Below, in pieces: positions 1 to 11,004 of a stretch of 64,000 nucleotides of DNA. The notes below the pieces were generated by a model. The model saw only the letters and a list, made by a program, of their open reading frames with translations, was not told the DNA's origin and made no database searches. Within the stretch, counting starts at the first letter, position 1. Every line of letters begins with the position of its first letter. The position numbers were made by a program, and so were the translations under genes. The stretch is from Clostridium akagii DSM 12554 (lineage in GTDB: Bacteria > Bacillota > Clostridia > Clostridiales > Clostridiaceae), in NCBI RefSeq assembly GCF_000686725.1, contig NZ_KK366007.1, positions 360,687-424,686 of the forward strand. Direction: 5' to 3'.

Positions 1-730
1 CTTTTTCACTTACTAAAAAAATAATTTTATCCTCGTAATAGGTAGAAATACAATTTCCTAATATATTTTTAGAACTAGTAATTAGTTCTCTTAATCCAAA
101 ATTATGGCGGTAATCTTTATACTTTTGTGGAAAAGGTATGGATATTAATATCATATTTTTATTTAATTTAAAGTCTATATTTTGTAATCTTTGTTTTGTA
201 TAGATGATATTATCAGTTGGATTAGATAATAAATGCATTAAATAGTACTCTTCCTCAAGACCTGAACTTGTGATAAACAAATTATCCCTTTGTATTTGTA
301 TAGAAATAGTTTTGGACAAAGTATTTGTTAATTCTAAATCATCTTCCATAAATTCTCTATATTCTTGTAAAACGCATATATAGGATATAGTAATTTTATT
401 AATTCGGATAGCACAAAAAATAAGATTTTTATCAGAAAAATGAAAAAAAGCAGTGCTTGAATTATAAATATTATCTATACATTTATCTTTTTTCATAATA
501 TTCACTGTATCAATTAGTAGATAATATTCACCATTGTGATTTTCTATAGAAGATGTGATAGAATCCCCAAGAATAGATCGAGCTATAATGTGATAACTGG
601 TGTCTAAAATAAAAATCGGATTATTTAAATAGGTCTCACCTGTATTTAAAATTTTATTAATATTATTGCTAGAATCCAAGCTATCATAAATTTCGCATTT
701 CTTTTCATATATAGTTTTTAGGTTAGGCAA
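1..730 (-). CDS. PucR/CdaR-like transcriptional regulator, N-terminal part (runs off the window)
   Basis: An open frame runs from a TTG codon at 730 to the window edge with no stop (about 243 codons). The TTG is preceded by a strong AAGGAGG site about 7 bases upstream. The N-terminal part reads like the sensory region of PucR/CdaR-type regulators, with a stretch INKILNTGETYLNNPIFILD followed by SYHIIARS, typical of the GAF/PAS-like fold in that family. The C-terminal helix-turn-helix would lie outside the window, so the family call is inference. It is transcribed divergently from the flavoprotein gene at 944 and may control it; I found no clear operator between them. Confidence 0.6.
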   Translation of the reverse strand, partial: MPNLKTIYEKKCEIYDSLDSSNNINKILNTGETYLNNPIFILDTSYHIIARSILGDSITSSIENHNGEYYLLIDTVNIMKKDKCIDNIYNSSTAFFHFSDKNLIFCAIRINKITISYICVLQEYREFMEDDLELTNTLSKTISIQIQRDNLFITSSGLEEEYYLMHLLSNPTDNIIYTKQRLQNIDFKLNKNMILISIPFPQKYKDYRHNFGLRELITSSKNILGNCISTYYEDKIIFLVSEK

Positions 731-943
731 AATAATCCCTCCTTGTTATTCATTAGAAAAATGTCTAAAGTTATATAGATTAAATGTTGTATTTTCATAC
801 ATTAGTCTGATGAATGATGTAGTTTTTAGTGTTAAGATTATCCTATTGCGCATATATAGTTTAACAAATAAAGTGTGATTTTAAAATATTTAATGATAAA
901 TATTTATTAAAAACTATTATAGAAGAAAAAAGGAGATTTTATT

Positions 944-1900
944 ATGACATTTAAGGTAATGGGCGTTACAGCAGGAAGAAAAGATTCTAATTCTGAGATT
1001 TTATTAAAAGAGGCACTTTTAGCCTGTGAAAAGCAAGGTGCAGAAATTATAATGATTAATCTAAGAGATTATAATATTATGGATTGCATAGGGTGTACTG
1101 CATGTACAGAAGGTATGACTGAAGGAAAATATGTTGGGTGCACACTAGATAAAAGAGATGACAAAAAAGCTATTATGGATGTTATGTTAAATCAAGATGC
1201 GGTTATTATGGCAGCACCTACCTATGATTTAATGCCAACTGCAACGTTTTTAAAATTTATGCACAGAAATTTAAGTTATGAATCTTCATTTTTAGAAGCA
1301 ATTCATGCTATTGAACATAGGGACAGAGTTGGCGCTTTAATTGCAGTGGGAGGTTCAACACGTTCATGGCAGTCTATGTCTTTGGAAGCTATGCAAGCAA
1401 CATGTTTTACAAATGATTTTAAAATTGTGGATATGTATTTAGCTACTCGTGTACCAGCACCAAAACAATGTTTACTTCACGATGATATGATTAAACGTGC
1501 TGAAAAAATTGGTAATAATGTTATGAAATCACTAAATACACCAGTAGAAAAAAGAGGCTGGTTAGGTGACGAAGATATGGGATGGTGTCCAAACTGTCAC
1601 TCCAATGCTCTTATTTTAGGAGAACCACAATGGGATGGAATAAGTTTTCCAATTGAATGCCAAGTTTGTGGTGCTGGTGGAGATTTAGAAAAAACAGAAA
1701 AAGGGAAATGGAAATTTGTAATTGCTGAAAATGGATTATGTCGAGATCGTACCGATATTAAAGGTAGAACTCATCATGTGGAAGAGATTACACATACTCA
1801 AGGCGGGTTTTATACAGCTGAGAATTTAGCAATTGTTAAAGAAAAATTTCCTAAGTACAAAAACATAAAATTTCCGAAAATAGAAATTATCAAAAAATAG
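944..1900 (+). CDS. Iron-sulfur flavoprotein / NAD(P)H-dependent FMN reductase family
   Basis: This is a 318-residue protein with an N-terminal flavodoxin-like fold. Its start (VMGVTAGRKDSNSEIL) is the usual FMN-phosphate loop, and PTYDLMPTATFLKFMHR lies where flavin-ring contacts sit in the family. Cys48, Cys51, Cys54 and Cys66 form a compact cluster motif like that of archaeal/clostridial Isf proteins that bind a 4Fe-4S cluster. The C-terminal third carries a second pair of CxxC motifs (C215/C218 and C239/C242), probably a zinc ribbon or rubredoxin-like site. AAAAGGAG stands upstream of the ATG. The likely role is electron transfer to an unknown acceptor. It is monocistronic, followed by a terminator. 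Confidence 0.75.
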   Translation: MTFKVMGVTAGRKDSNSEILLKEALLACEKQGAEIIMINLRDYNIMDCIGCTACTEGMTEGKYVGCTLDKRDDKKAIMDVMLNQDAVIMAAPTYDLMPTATFLKFMHRNLSYESSFLEAIHAIEHRDRVGALIAVGGSTRSWQSMSLEAMQATCFTNDFKIVDMYLATRVPAPKQCLLHDDMIKRAEKIGNNVMKSLNTPVEKRGWLGDEDMGWCPNCHSNALILGEPQWDGISFPIECQVCGAGGDLEKTEKGKWKFVIAENGLCRDRTDIKGRTHHVEEITHTQGGFYTAENLAIVKEKFPKYKNIKFPKIEIIKK

Positions 1901-1910
1901 AATTGTAAGA

Positions 1911-1945
1911 AAGCTTTAATCATATAATGGTTGAAGCTTTTTAAA
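1911..1945 (+). terminator. Rho-independent terminator of the flavoprotein gene
   Basis: Arms AAGCTTTAATCAT and ATGGTTGAAGCTT pair over 13 positions (two G-U) around a 3-base loop and run into a T tract. Confidence 0.8.
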
Positions 1946-1962
1946 TTAGGTATAAATAATCA

Positions 1963-1991
1963 TTGACAAGCACAATAAAAAAAGTTATGAT
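1963..1991 (+). promoter_or_regulatory. Sigma-A promoter of the licT-PTS-GH1 operon
   Basis: TTGACA (1963-1968), 17-base spacer, TATGAT (1986-1991). Transcription would begin near 1998, just before the cre box and the RAT. Confidence 0.85.
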
Positions 1992-2000
1992 AAATGTATA

Positions 2001-2014
2001 GTTAAACGCTTACA
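2001..2014 (+). promoter_or_regulatory. cre box (CcpA catabolite repression site)
   Basis: GTTAAACGCTTACA matches the Bacillus/Clostridium cre consensus TGWAANCGNTNWCA at 12 of 14 positions. It lies directly downstream of the predicted transcription start, so CcpA would act as a roadblock or block promoter clearance when preferred sugars are present. Confidence 0.7.
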
Positions 2015-2023
2015 TAAAATATT

Positions 2024-2054
2024 AGGATTGTTACTGACTAGATCAGGCGAGACC
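2024..2054 (+). promoter_or_regulatory. RAT (ribonucleic antiterminator) upstream of licT
   Basis: AGGATTGTTACTG ... CAGGCGAGACC is the classic RAT recognised by LicT/SacT/SacY/BglG proteins. Its 3' end overlaps the 5' arm of the terminator that follows, the usual mutually exclusive arrangement. LicT encoded just downstream is the expected ligand. Confidence 0.9.
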
Positions 2055-2107
2055 TTAATTAATGAGAAGGAACATATTTTGTTTCTTTTGATTAGTTGAG
2101 GTTTTTA
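2052..2107 (+). terminator. Leader terminator controlled by the first RAT
   Basis: ACCTTAATTAAT pairs with ATTAGTTGAGGT (12 positions, two G-U) around an AT-rich inner stem, followed by TTTTT. The 5' arm shares bases with the RAT. Confidence 0.8.
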
Positions 2108-2139
2108 TACTTTAATTTAGTATAAATGAGGGGATAGGT

Positions 2140-2988
2140 ATGATAATACAAAAAATTTTCAATAATAATGCCGTAGAAGTTAAGGAGTCAGGTAAACATG
2201 AATTTGTTGTTATGGGATGTGGAATTGCATTTAAAAAGAAAATAGGGGAACAAGTAGACGAGCAATTAATAGAAAAAACCTTTATTCTTAAACAAAAGGA
2301 TGCTTCAGAAAAATTCAAATTATTATTAGAAGATGTTCCTATGGAGTACGTTTCACTATGCTATGACATTATTGAATACGCAAGAAATATATTGGGTGTT
2401 GAGCTGAATGACTATATATACGTTACCCTCACTGATCACATTAGTAATGCATTAAAAATGTTTGATGAAGGCTATAATAATCCCAATATACTAATTTGGG
2501 AAATTAAAAAGTTTTATCCTAAAGAATTCAAAATTGGATTAAAAGCACTAGAGTTTATTGAAAGTGAAACTGGTAAAAAGTTATCAGAAGATGAGGCTGG
2601 TAATGTAGCTCTTCACTTAATAAATGCACAGGTTAATAGTTCATCAAATAAGGCAGAAGATGCTACAAATCAAACCAAAATGATACAAGATATTTTAAAT
2701 ATTGTAAAATATACATATAATATTTTACTTGATGAAAAATCAATTAGCTATGAAAGATTTATTACCCATTTAAGATTCTTTTTTCAGCGCTTAAATAAAA
2801 ATGAAATAATACAATCAGAGGATGATTTCTTATTTAACCAAGTTAAAGAAAAGTATAAAAAGGCCTATGGTTGTGCACTAAAGGTAGAAAAATATTTAGA
2901 AATAGAATTGTCGGATGAGGAAAAGTTGTATTTAACTATTCATATTCAGAGAATGACACAAAGAGATAAAGAAACAGTGATAAGTTAG
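2140..2988 (+). CDS. licT: LicT/BglG-family transcriptional antiterminator
   Basis: A 282-residue antiterminator. Residues 1-55 form the RNA-binding CAT domain (KIFNNNAVEV, VVMGCGIAFKKKIG), then come two PTS regulation domains. The four phosphorylatable histidines are all present: H100 and H159 in PRD1, H210 and H268 in PRD2, at nearly the same positions as in Bacillus LicT. In that family, phosphorylation of PRD1 by the beta-glucoside EII inactivates the protein and HPr phosphorylation of PRD2 activates it. It should bind both RATs in this operon (2024 and 3008), so it controls its own synthesis as well as the PTS and glucosidases. The start follows GGGGATAGGT. Confidence 0.93.
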   Translation: MIIQKIFNNNAVEVKESGKHEFVVMGCGIAFKKKIGEQVDEQLIEKTFILKQKDASEKFKLLLEDVPMEYVSLCYDIIEYARNILGVELNDYIYVTLTDHISNALKMFDEGYNNPNILIWEIKKFYPKEFKIGLKALEFIESETGKKLSEDEAGNVALHLINAQVNSSSNKAEDATNQTKMIQDILNIVKYTYNILLDEKSISYERFITHLRFFFQRLNKNEIIQSEDDFLFNQVKEKYKKAYGCALKVEKYLEIELSDEEKLYLTIHIQRMTQRDKETVIS

Positions 2989-3007
2989 TTGAAAATTTAA
3001 TAAGTAT

Positions 3008-3037
3008 TGGATTGTTACTGGTAAAGCAGGCGAGACC
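3008..3037 (+). promoter_or_regulatory. Second RAT, between licT and the PTS gene
   Basis: TGGATTGTTACTGG ... GCAGGCGAGACC, almost the same core as the first RAT. It overlaps the 5' arm of a second terminator, so the PTS and glucosidase genes have an extra layer of LicT-dependent antitermination. Confidence 0.9.
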
Positions 3038-3088
3038 AACATAGATAGGGTGAGAATTTATACTATCTAGTGGGTCTCGTCTTTTTAT
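3032..3088 (+). terminator. Leader terminator controlled by the second RAT
   Basis: GAGACC (3032-3037) pairs with GGTCTC (3073-3078), and ATAGATAG with CTATCT inside it; the hairpin is followed by a TTTTT tract. The 5' arm is the 3' end of the RAT. Confidence 0.85.
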
Positions 3089-3141
3089 ATATAAAAACAT
3101 ATAAAAAAAATAAAAAACATATGAAAAGGAGATGTATTGTT

Positions 3142-5019
3142 ATGAAATATGAAAAACTAGCAAAAGACATAATAAAAAATATTGGTGGCAAAGAGAATGT
3201 CAACAGTTTAACTCACTGTATTACGCGTTTACGTTTTAAACTAAAGGATGAAGCTAAAGCAAATACGGAAGTTTTAAAAAATATGGATGGTGTTGTAACA
3301 GTTATAAAAAGTGGAGGACAATATCAAGTAGTCATTGGCAATCATGTGCCAGATGTATATGATGATGTTGTTACCATTGGTGGTTTTCAAGAATCATCAG
3401 AAGTATCAGGTGAAAAAGTAAGTTTATTTAATAAATTTATTGATACTATTTCTGGTGTATTCACGCCGATTCTAGGTGTATTATGTGCAACAGGTATGAT
3501 TAAAGGATTTAATGCTTTGTTTTTAACAATGGGGTGGATTACTAAAACATCAGGTACTTATAGTATTTTACAAGCAATTGGAGACTGCCTATTTTATTTC
3601 TTCCCTGTTTTCTTAGGATATACAGCATCTAAAAAGTTTAAAGGTAGCCATTTTATTGGTATGGCAATAGGTGCGAGTTTAGTTTATCCAACATTATCTG
3701 CATTAACAGTAGGTAAGCCACTTTATACTTTGTTTGCGGGCACAGTACTTTCATCACCAGTTTATGTGACTTTTCTAGGTATTCCAGTAATACTTATGAC
3801 TTACTCATCAAGTGTTATTCCTATTGTTTTAGCTGCATATGTAGGAGCTAAAATAGAAAATGGATTTAAGAGGATAATTCCAGATGTAGTAAAAATGTTT
3901 TTAGTTCCATTTTGTACACTATTAGTTATTGTACCATTAACATTTATAGTAATTGGACCTATAGCAACTTGGGCCGGTAAATTACTTGGAGCAGGAACAC
4001 TTGCTATATATGGTTTAAGTCCAATCCTTGCAGGAATATTTATTGGTGGATTTTGGCAAGTATTTGTTATATTTGGGCTACATTGGGGATTGGTGCCTGT
4101 AGCAATTAATAATTTGGCCGTACTCAAGTATGATCCGATTCTTGCAGCTACACTTGGAGCATCTTTTGCTCAAACAGGAGTTGTACTAGCAATCTTACTT
4201 AAAACAAAAAACATTAAATTAAAATCAATATGTATACCGGCATTTATTTCAGGAATTTTTGGTGTTACAGAACCAGCTATATACGGTATTACTTTACCAC
4301 GTAAAAAACCATTTATTATAAGTTGTATAGTAGCGGCAATTGGTGGCGGTATTACAGGATTTATGGGAACTAAAATATGGATTATGGGTGGCCTTGGTAT
4401 TTTCGCAATTCCAAGCTATATTAGCCCAAAAGGAATGGATAAAGGATTTTATGGTGCGATTGTCTCCATCATAGTAAGTTTTGTATTAGGTTTCTTAGTA
4501 ATGTTCCTTGTAGGATTTAAAGATGAAGAGAATAAAGAAGAAAATAGAGAAACTGTGTTAGTAAAAAAAGATGTTTTAGTTAGTCCATTAAAGGGTGAAG
4601 TTAAATTATTATCTGAAGTAAAAGATGAAGCTTTTTCAAAAGGCGCATTAGGTAGAGGCATTGCTATTGAACCAACAGAGGGAAAAGTGATTTCACCAGT
4701 AGATGGAGTATTAACAACATTATTTCCAACTGGTCATGCTTTAGGAATTACAAGTGATAAAGGTGCAGAGATACTAATTCACATAGGTATGGACACAGTT
4801 AAATTAGAAGGTAAATATTTTACTACTAGAGCAAAACAAGGAGATCGAGTAAAGGCAGGACAATTACTAGTTGAATTTGATATTAAAGCAATAAAAGCAG
4901 CAGGTTATTCCTTAATATCACCAGTAGTAATTACTAATACTGATAAGTATTTAGATGTTATTGAAACAGATAAAAAAACTATTGATTTCAAAGAGGAGTT
5001 AATTACAGTAGTGATTTAG
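3142..5019 (+). CDS. bglP: PTS beta-glucoside transporter, fused EIIBCA
   Basis: A 625-residue membrane permease that takes up and phosphorylates aryl-beta-glucosides or cellobiose-type sugars. The EIIB domain (about 1-85) has the phosphorylation cysteine C26 in SLTHCITRLRF. The EIIC domain (about 105-455) is strongly hydrophobic and contains GVTEPAIYGI, the conserved sugar-site loop. The EIIA domain (about 480-625) has the active H547 in ILIHIGMDTV. I chose the ATG at 3142 because AAAGGAGA sits 10 bases upstream; the frame is open further upstream, but those codons lie in the RAT terminator. Its EIIB is the expected negative regulator of LicT. Confidence 0.93.
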   Translation: MKYEKLAKDIIKNIGGKENVNSLTHCITRLRFKLKDEAKANTEVLKNMDGVVTVIKSGGQYQVVIGNHVPDVYDDVVTIGGFQESSEVSGEKVSLFNKFIDTISGVFTPILGVLCATGMIKGFNALFLTMGWITKTSGTYSILQAIGDCLFYFFPVFLGYTASKKFKGSHFIGMAIGASLVYPTLSALTVGKPLYTLFAGTVLSSPVYVTFLGIPVILMTYSSSVIPIVLAAYVGAKIENGFKRIIPDVVKMFLVPFCTLLVIVPLTFIVIGPIATWAGKLLGAGTLAIYGLSPILAGIFIGGFWQVFVIFGLHWGLVPVAINNLAVLKYDPILAATLGASFAQTGVVLAILLKTKNIKLKSICIPAFISGIFGVTEPAIYGITLPRKKPFIISCIVAAIGGGITGFMGTKIWIMGGLGIFAIPSYISPKGMDKGFYGAIVSIIVSFVLGFLVMFLVGFKDEENKEENRETVLVKKDVLVSPLKGEVKLLSEVKDEAFSKGALGRGIAIEPTEGKVISPVDGVLTTLFPTGHALGITSDKGAEILIHIGMDTVKLEGKYFTTRAKQGDRVKAGQLLVEFDIKAIKAAGYSLISPVVITNTDKYLDVIETDKKTIDFKEELITVVI

Positions 5020-5034
5020 TAATAAAACATAGAT

Positions 5035-5073
5035 CTAAGCATAAGGGGGGAGTTATGACTTTCTTATGCTTAG
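5035..5073 (+). other. Intercistronic hairpin between PTS and first glucosidase
   Basis: A perfect 11-bp stem (CTAAGCATAAG at 5035-5045, CTTATGCTTAG at 5063-5073) with a G-rich 17-base loop. No T run follows, so it is more likely an mRNA-stabilising or processing element, or an attenuator, than a full terminator. Confidence 0.5.
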
Positions 5074-5107
5074 AAATTGTTATATGAGCTAAAATAGTAA
5101 GAGATGA

Positions 5108-6550
<1,443 letters not shown>

Positions 6551-6566
6551 AATAATTAATTTATGA

Positions 6567-8000
<1,434 letters not shown>

Positions 8001-8058
8001 GAGCTTCTCAAGTTAAAAGTTAAGGAATATTTTTGGTGAGGCTGAGAAATCAAGAAAA

Positions 8059-8107
8059 GTTGATGCAGGTAAATTTGTTTTTACAAATTTACCTGCATCA
8101 ACTTTTT
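8059..8107 (+). terminator. Bidirectional terminator between the GH1 operon and tetR
   Basis: A perfect 20-bp stem (8059-8078 with 8083-8102) and a TTTT loop, followed by TTTTT on the plus strand. On the minus strand the AAAA at 8055-8058 gives a short U tract. It ends the glucoside operon and probably also the convergent tetR, whose stop codon overlaps it. Confidence 0.88.
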
Positions 8108-8750
8108 ACTCCTCTTTTGGAAAATCTGTAGTATCCATAAATAATGACCATATCATGTCGGTGCATTTATCCATATACAGATTAATATCTTTAATAGTAT
8201 TATCATAACGGATTTTATGGCACACATCTTCTGTTAATAAAAGGCAAAAATGAAGAAAAATCTCCATGTCATCCTTGCTTTTAAAAGGAATAGAGAGGGT
8301 GATAAACATCCCTTTCATTTTTTCTATTAGATAAGCATCGTGTTCATTAGAAATATTTTTAATGTCTTCATCTAAAAGCTTTAAAGCCTCACTTTCATCA
8401 TGGAAGAGTTTTGAGCAATTGTGATTTTTAAGCATTAGCTTCAAGAAGGTACTAAATAAATTTTTTGCAGTATCATGATTATTTAAAGGCTCATTATTAT
8501 TTATCCAAAAATTCATGCTGGGATAAAAAATATCCTTGTAAATTTTTTCTTGGACCTGAATATATATATCTTTTTTGTCTTTAAAATAAGAGTAAAGAGA
8601 TCCTGTAGCAACATTTGCTTGTTTTGCGATATCTTCAGTTGTGGTATTATAATACCCTTTTTCATTAAAAATGGTAAACGCTGAATCAATAATTCTATCA
8701 ACTTTTTCTAAAGCTCTCTTTTGAATTGGTTTTCGTGTTTTTCTTTCCAT
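8106..8750 (-). CDS. TetR-family repressor, divergent from a drug exporter
   Basis: A 214-residue TetR regulator. The N-terminal DNA-binding domain (about 10-60) has the helix-turn-helix TTEDIAKQANVATGSLYSYF, and the C-terminal half is the variable ligand domain. I chose the ATG at 8750, preceded by AGGTGA; an in-frame GTG lies three codons upstream at 8759 but has no site in front. It is divergent from the 14-helix MFS exporter at 8899 and almost certainly represses it. The shared promoter region holds two inverted repeats (8790-8827 and 8847-8874) placed over the promoter elements. Confidence 0.88.
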   Translation of the reverse strand: MERKTRKPIQKRALEKVDRIIDSAFTIFNEKGYYNTTTEDIAKQANVATGSLYSYFKDKKDIYIQVQEKIYKDIFYPSMNFWINNNEPLNNHDTAKNLFSTFLKLMLKNHNCSKLFHDESEALKLLDEDIKNISNEHDAYLIEKMKGMFITLSIPFKSKDDMEIFLHFCLLLTEDVCHKIRYDNTIKDINLYMDKCTDMIWSLFMDTTDFPKEE

Positions 8751-8767
8751 AGTAATCACCTAATGTA

Positions 8768-8796
8768 ATAATAAAGCAAGAAAAAGCAGAAGTCAA
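8768..8796 (-). promoter_or_regulatory. Promoter of tetR
   Basis: On the minus strand TTGACT (8796-8791), 17-base spacer, TATTAT (8773-8768). The -35 box lies in the left arm of the 8790-8827 inverted repeat. Confidence 0.75.
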
Positions 8797-8827
8797 TAAC
8801 ATGAAGTTCATTTCATGTTATTGACTT
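8790..8827. promoter_or_regulatory. 16-bp inverted repeat holding both divergent -35 boxes (probable TetR operator)
   Basis: AAGTCAATAACATGAA (8790-8805) and its exact inverse complement (8812-8827) flank a 6-base centre. The outer ends contain TTGACT in each direction, which are the -35 boxes of tetR and of the exporter. A repressor bound here would shut both genes. Confidence 0.7.
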
Positions 8828-8849
8828 TTTGAAAATATAATATTACAAT
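8821..8849 (+). promoter_or_regulatory. Promoter of the MFS exporter
   Basis: TTGACT (8821-8826), 17-base spacer, TACAAT (8844-8849). A second inverted repeat, AATATGAA (8847-8854) and TTCATATT (8867-8874), overlaps the -10 box and the transcription start and may be an additional operator. Confidence 0.75.
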
Positions 8850-8898
8850 ATGAATATGAGGTTGACTTCATATTAACTTATTATACGGGAGGTTCATT

Positions 8899-10584
8899 AT
8901 GAATAGAAAAGAAAAAATCCTTGCATTTATCGCCTTAGCTATAGCATGTTTCTTGACTGTTTTAGATTCAACTATAGTAAATGTATCACTGCCAACTATG
9001 GCAAAATACTTTAATACAAATATTACTGGTATATCTTGGGTGAGTACCGCATATCTGATTCCATTTTCAGCACTACTTATTAATTTTTCTAAAATAGCAG
9101 ATATTTTTGGGAGAAAAAAATTGCTTTTGATCGGACTTGTAGTTTTCGGTACAGCATCAATTTGTTGTGGATTATCCACATCACTACCAATGATTATATG
9201 CTTTAGAATTGTTCAAGGAATTGGTGCGGCTATATTAACTCCATTAGCAATTCCTTTAGGTATAGAGTTATTTGGTAAAAGTGCTATGGGAAAACTTGCA
9301 ATTGCCATTGGTATGATTATATCAATATCAGCAGCCTCGGGACCTGTAATTGGAGGCATTTTGAATGAAACCTTTGGATTTAAGGCTATATTTTATATTA
9401 ATATACCATTTATATTAATAGCTTTGGTATTAGGAACTAGATATGTAAAAGAGTGTTATGACAACACAATAGAAAAAAAAGTTGATTTTATTGGAGCTTT
9501 TTTTATTACATTTGGACTTGCAGCTCTAACTTTTTCACTTGTAAAAGGTAATGATTATGGATGGGCAAGTACAACTATAGTTACGTTAATAGCAAGCGCT
9601 GTGATATCAATCATTGCTTTTTTGATTTTCGAGAGCAAAATAAAAAGTCCAATGATAGAGTTTAATTTATTTAAAACAAAAAGTTATACTTCATCAATTA
9701 TTTTAATCGGCATAATATTTTTCGGCTTAATGCCTGTATCTTACCTAATGAATTTTTATCTTGAAAACCAATTGGGCTACGCTGTAATAAAAGCTGGTTT
9801 AATATTAGGTATAACAAGTGCGGTTGCCTTTTTTCTATCACCAATATTCAGTATACTTTCAAAAAAAACATCACCAAAAGTTGTTTCTTTTATTGCAGTA
9901 ACTTTTGTTTCTTTAGGAAATTTAATATTCTATTTTATGAACAGTACAAATAATATGAATATAATTTATACCGCTCTAATTTTATTAGGCATAGGGGTAG
10001 GAGCAACAACCCCATTATATCAAAGTGCTTTTGAAGAAGTTTCTCAGGATAAAAACGGTATGGCATCAGGTTTATTAAATAGTTTAAGACAACTTACGGC
10101 ATGCATCGCTATTGCATTAGTTGCAACTCTCAGTACTCATTTTAGCAGCATAGCAGCTACAAATACTAAAAATCAAATTATAGATAAAGTTAATGGAAAT
10201 GCAGTGATTGAAGAGCAAGTAAAGGATACTATTGTGGCAAAAATCAAGGCATCAAACACTGATGGCAATTCAGCTTCTTCAACTGGATTTTCAAAAGAGG
10301 CAGTGAATAAGTTAATGCAGCAGAAAGAAAAAACAGTGTTATCTAGTGTTCCTCTAGGTATGAAATCTGCCGTAATGGCAAAATTTTCTGCTCAGGAAAA
10401 AGAAATTTATAAAATTATAGATGAAGCAAAAATAATTAAAACGGATGAGAGCAATAAAGTTTACAGTAAGTGCTTTTTAATTATAGGAATAATAGCTGCA
10501 TTTGGACTAATTATTGTGCCATTTAACGTAACAGAAGACAAAGGCAGAGACGATATTGAGGATAAATCAAAAGTTACTGCATAA
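8899..10584 (+). CDS. MFS drug exporter, DHA2 (EmrB/QacA) family
   Basis: A 561-residue integral membrane protein with about 14 hydrophobic segments. It has LDSTIVNVSLP in helix 1, the family motif D1, and a cytoplasmic FGRKK loop (motif A). A soluble loop rich in Gly/Ser/Lys (about 430-515) sits before the last helix, as in QacA-type pumps. It should export toxic organic compounds using the proton gradient. GGGAGG precedes the ATG. It is controlled from the promoter and operator shared with the divergent tetR. The substrate cannot be read from the sequence. Confidence 0.88.
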   Translation: MNRKEKILAFIALAIACFLTVLDSTIVNVSLPTMAKYFNTNITGISWVSTAYLIPFSALLINFSKIADIFGRKKLLLIGLVVFGTASICCGLSTSLPMIICFRIVQGIGAAILTPLAIPLGIELFGKSAMGKLAIAIGMIISISAASGPVIGGILNETFGFKAIFYINIPFILIALVLGTRYVKECYDNTIEKKVDFIGAFFITFGLAALTFSLVKGNDYGWASTTIVTLIASAVISIIAFLIFESKIKSPMIEFNLFKTKSYTSSIILIGIIFFGLMPVSYLMNFYLENQLGYAVIKAGLILGITSAVAFFLSPIFSILSKKTSPKVVSFIAVTFVSLGNLIFYFMNSTNNMNIIYTALILLGIGVGATTPLYQSAFEEVSQDKNGMASGLLNSLRQLTACIAIALVATLSTHFSSIAATNTKNQIIDKVNGNAVIEEQVKDTIVAKIKASNTDGNSASSTGFSKEAVNKLMQQKEKTVLSSVPLGMKSAVMAKFSAQEKEIYKIIDEAKIIKTDESNKVYSKCFLIIGIIAAFGLIIVPFNVTEDKGRDDIEDKSKVTA

Positions 10585-10610
10585 TATTACAAAATATGTT
10601 ATCTTAGGCA

Positions 10611-10657
10611 TGAAAAAACAGACCTATATCAAAGCTATAAGCTTTGATATAGGTCTA
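10611..10657 (-). terminator. Terminator of the small lysine-rich protein gene
   Basis: A perfect 17-bp stem (AGACCTATATCAAAGCT and its inverse, 3-base loop, about 10620-10656). The plus-strand AAAAAAC just upstream becomes a U run on the minus strand, so it ends the minus-strand gene. It may also stop read-through from the exporter. Confidence 0.8.
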
Positions 10658-10666
10658 TGGTAGGTT

Positions 10667-10765
10667 CTATTTCGTTAATGGTGAAGATTGAGAAATTGGA
10701 GAGTTAACGATTTTTTCTTTTTTCTTTTTCTTAGTTTCTTTCTTTTTTGGACTTTTATCTCCCAA
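10667..10765 (-). CDS. Small lysine-rich protein, MGDKSPKK type
   Basis: A 32-codon frame on the minus strand starting at TTG (10765) and ending in TAG (10667-10669). An excellent GAGGAGGT site sits 7 bases before the start and a strong terminator follows the stop. The protein begins MGDKSPKKKETKKKKKEK and ends in a Ser/Pro-rich tail. The opening MGDKSPK is one I recognise from short, basic, uncharacterised proteins of many bacteria. No function is assigned to that group that I know of; the charge suggests nucleic-acid or membrane binding, which is only inference. Confidence 0.75.
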   Translation of the reverse strand: MGDKSPKKKETKKKKKEKIVNSPISQSSPLTK

Positions 10766-10968
10766 TTCAATTACCTCCTCTGATACAAAAACTTTAGGTT
10801 TAATACTTGTTTCATTAGTAAATTACCAATAAAATCTACTTTAAGTATATCACACTTAAACCCATCTCAAAGGGGGAGGGAAGAATATTTTGTTTCTATA
10901 CAGGTTTACGCCATGAATCTGCTCCAAAATATTGATATTTATTAAGGTGTATTGTTGCAAATAATTAC

Positions 10969-10997
10969 TTGCATAACTTATAGTAATAAGCTAAAAT
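10969..10997 (+). promoter_or_regulatory. Promoter of the cupin gene
   Basis: TTGCAT (10969-10974), 17-base spacer, TAAAAT (10992-10997). The start of transcription would be near 11004. Confidence 0.6.
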
Positions 10998-11004
10998 AGT
11001 GAAA

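Noticed and set aside
3070-3141. Longer N-terminus for the PTS gene
   Set aside because: These 24 codons lie within the RAT-controlled terminator and lack a ribosome site; the ATG at 3142 has AAAGGAGA and gives the normal EIIB start with C26.
5035-5073. Hairpin after the PTS gene as a terminator
   Set aside because: The stem is good but no T tract follows, and the glucosidase genes downstream need to be co-transcribed; kept as a processing or stabilising hairpin only.
8862-8867. TTGACT as a -35 box for the exporter
   Set aside because: No -10 box lies at 16-18 bases from it; the TTGACT at 8821 with TACAAT at 17 bp is clearly better.
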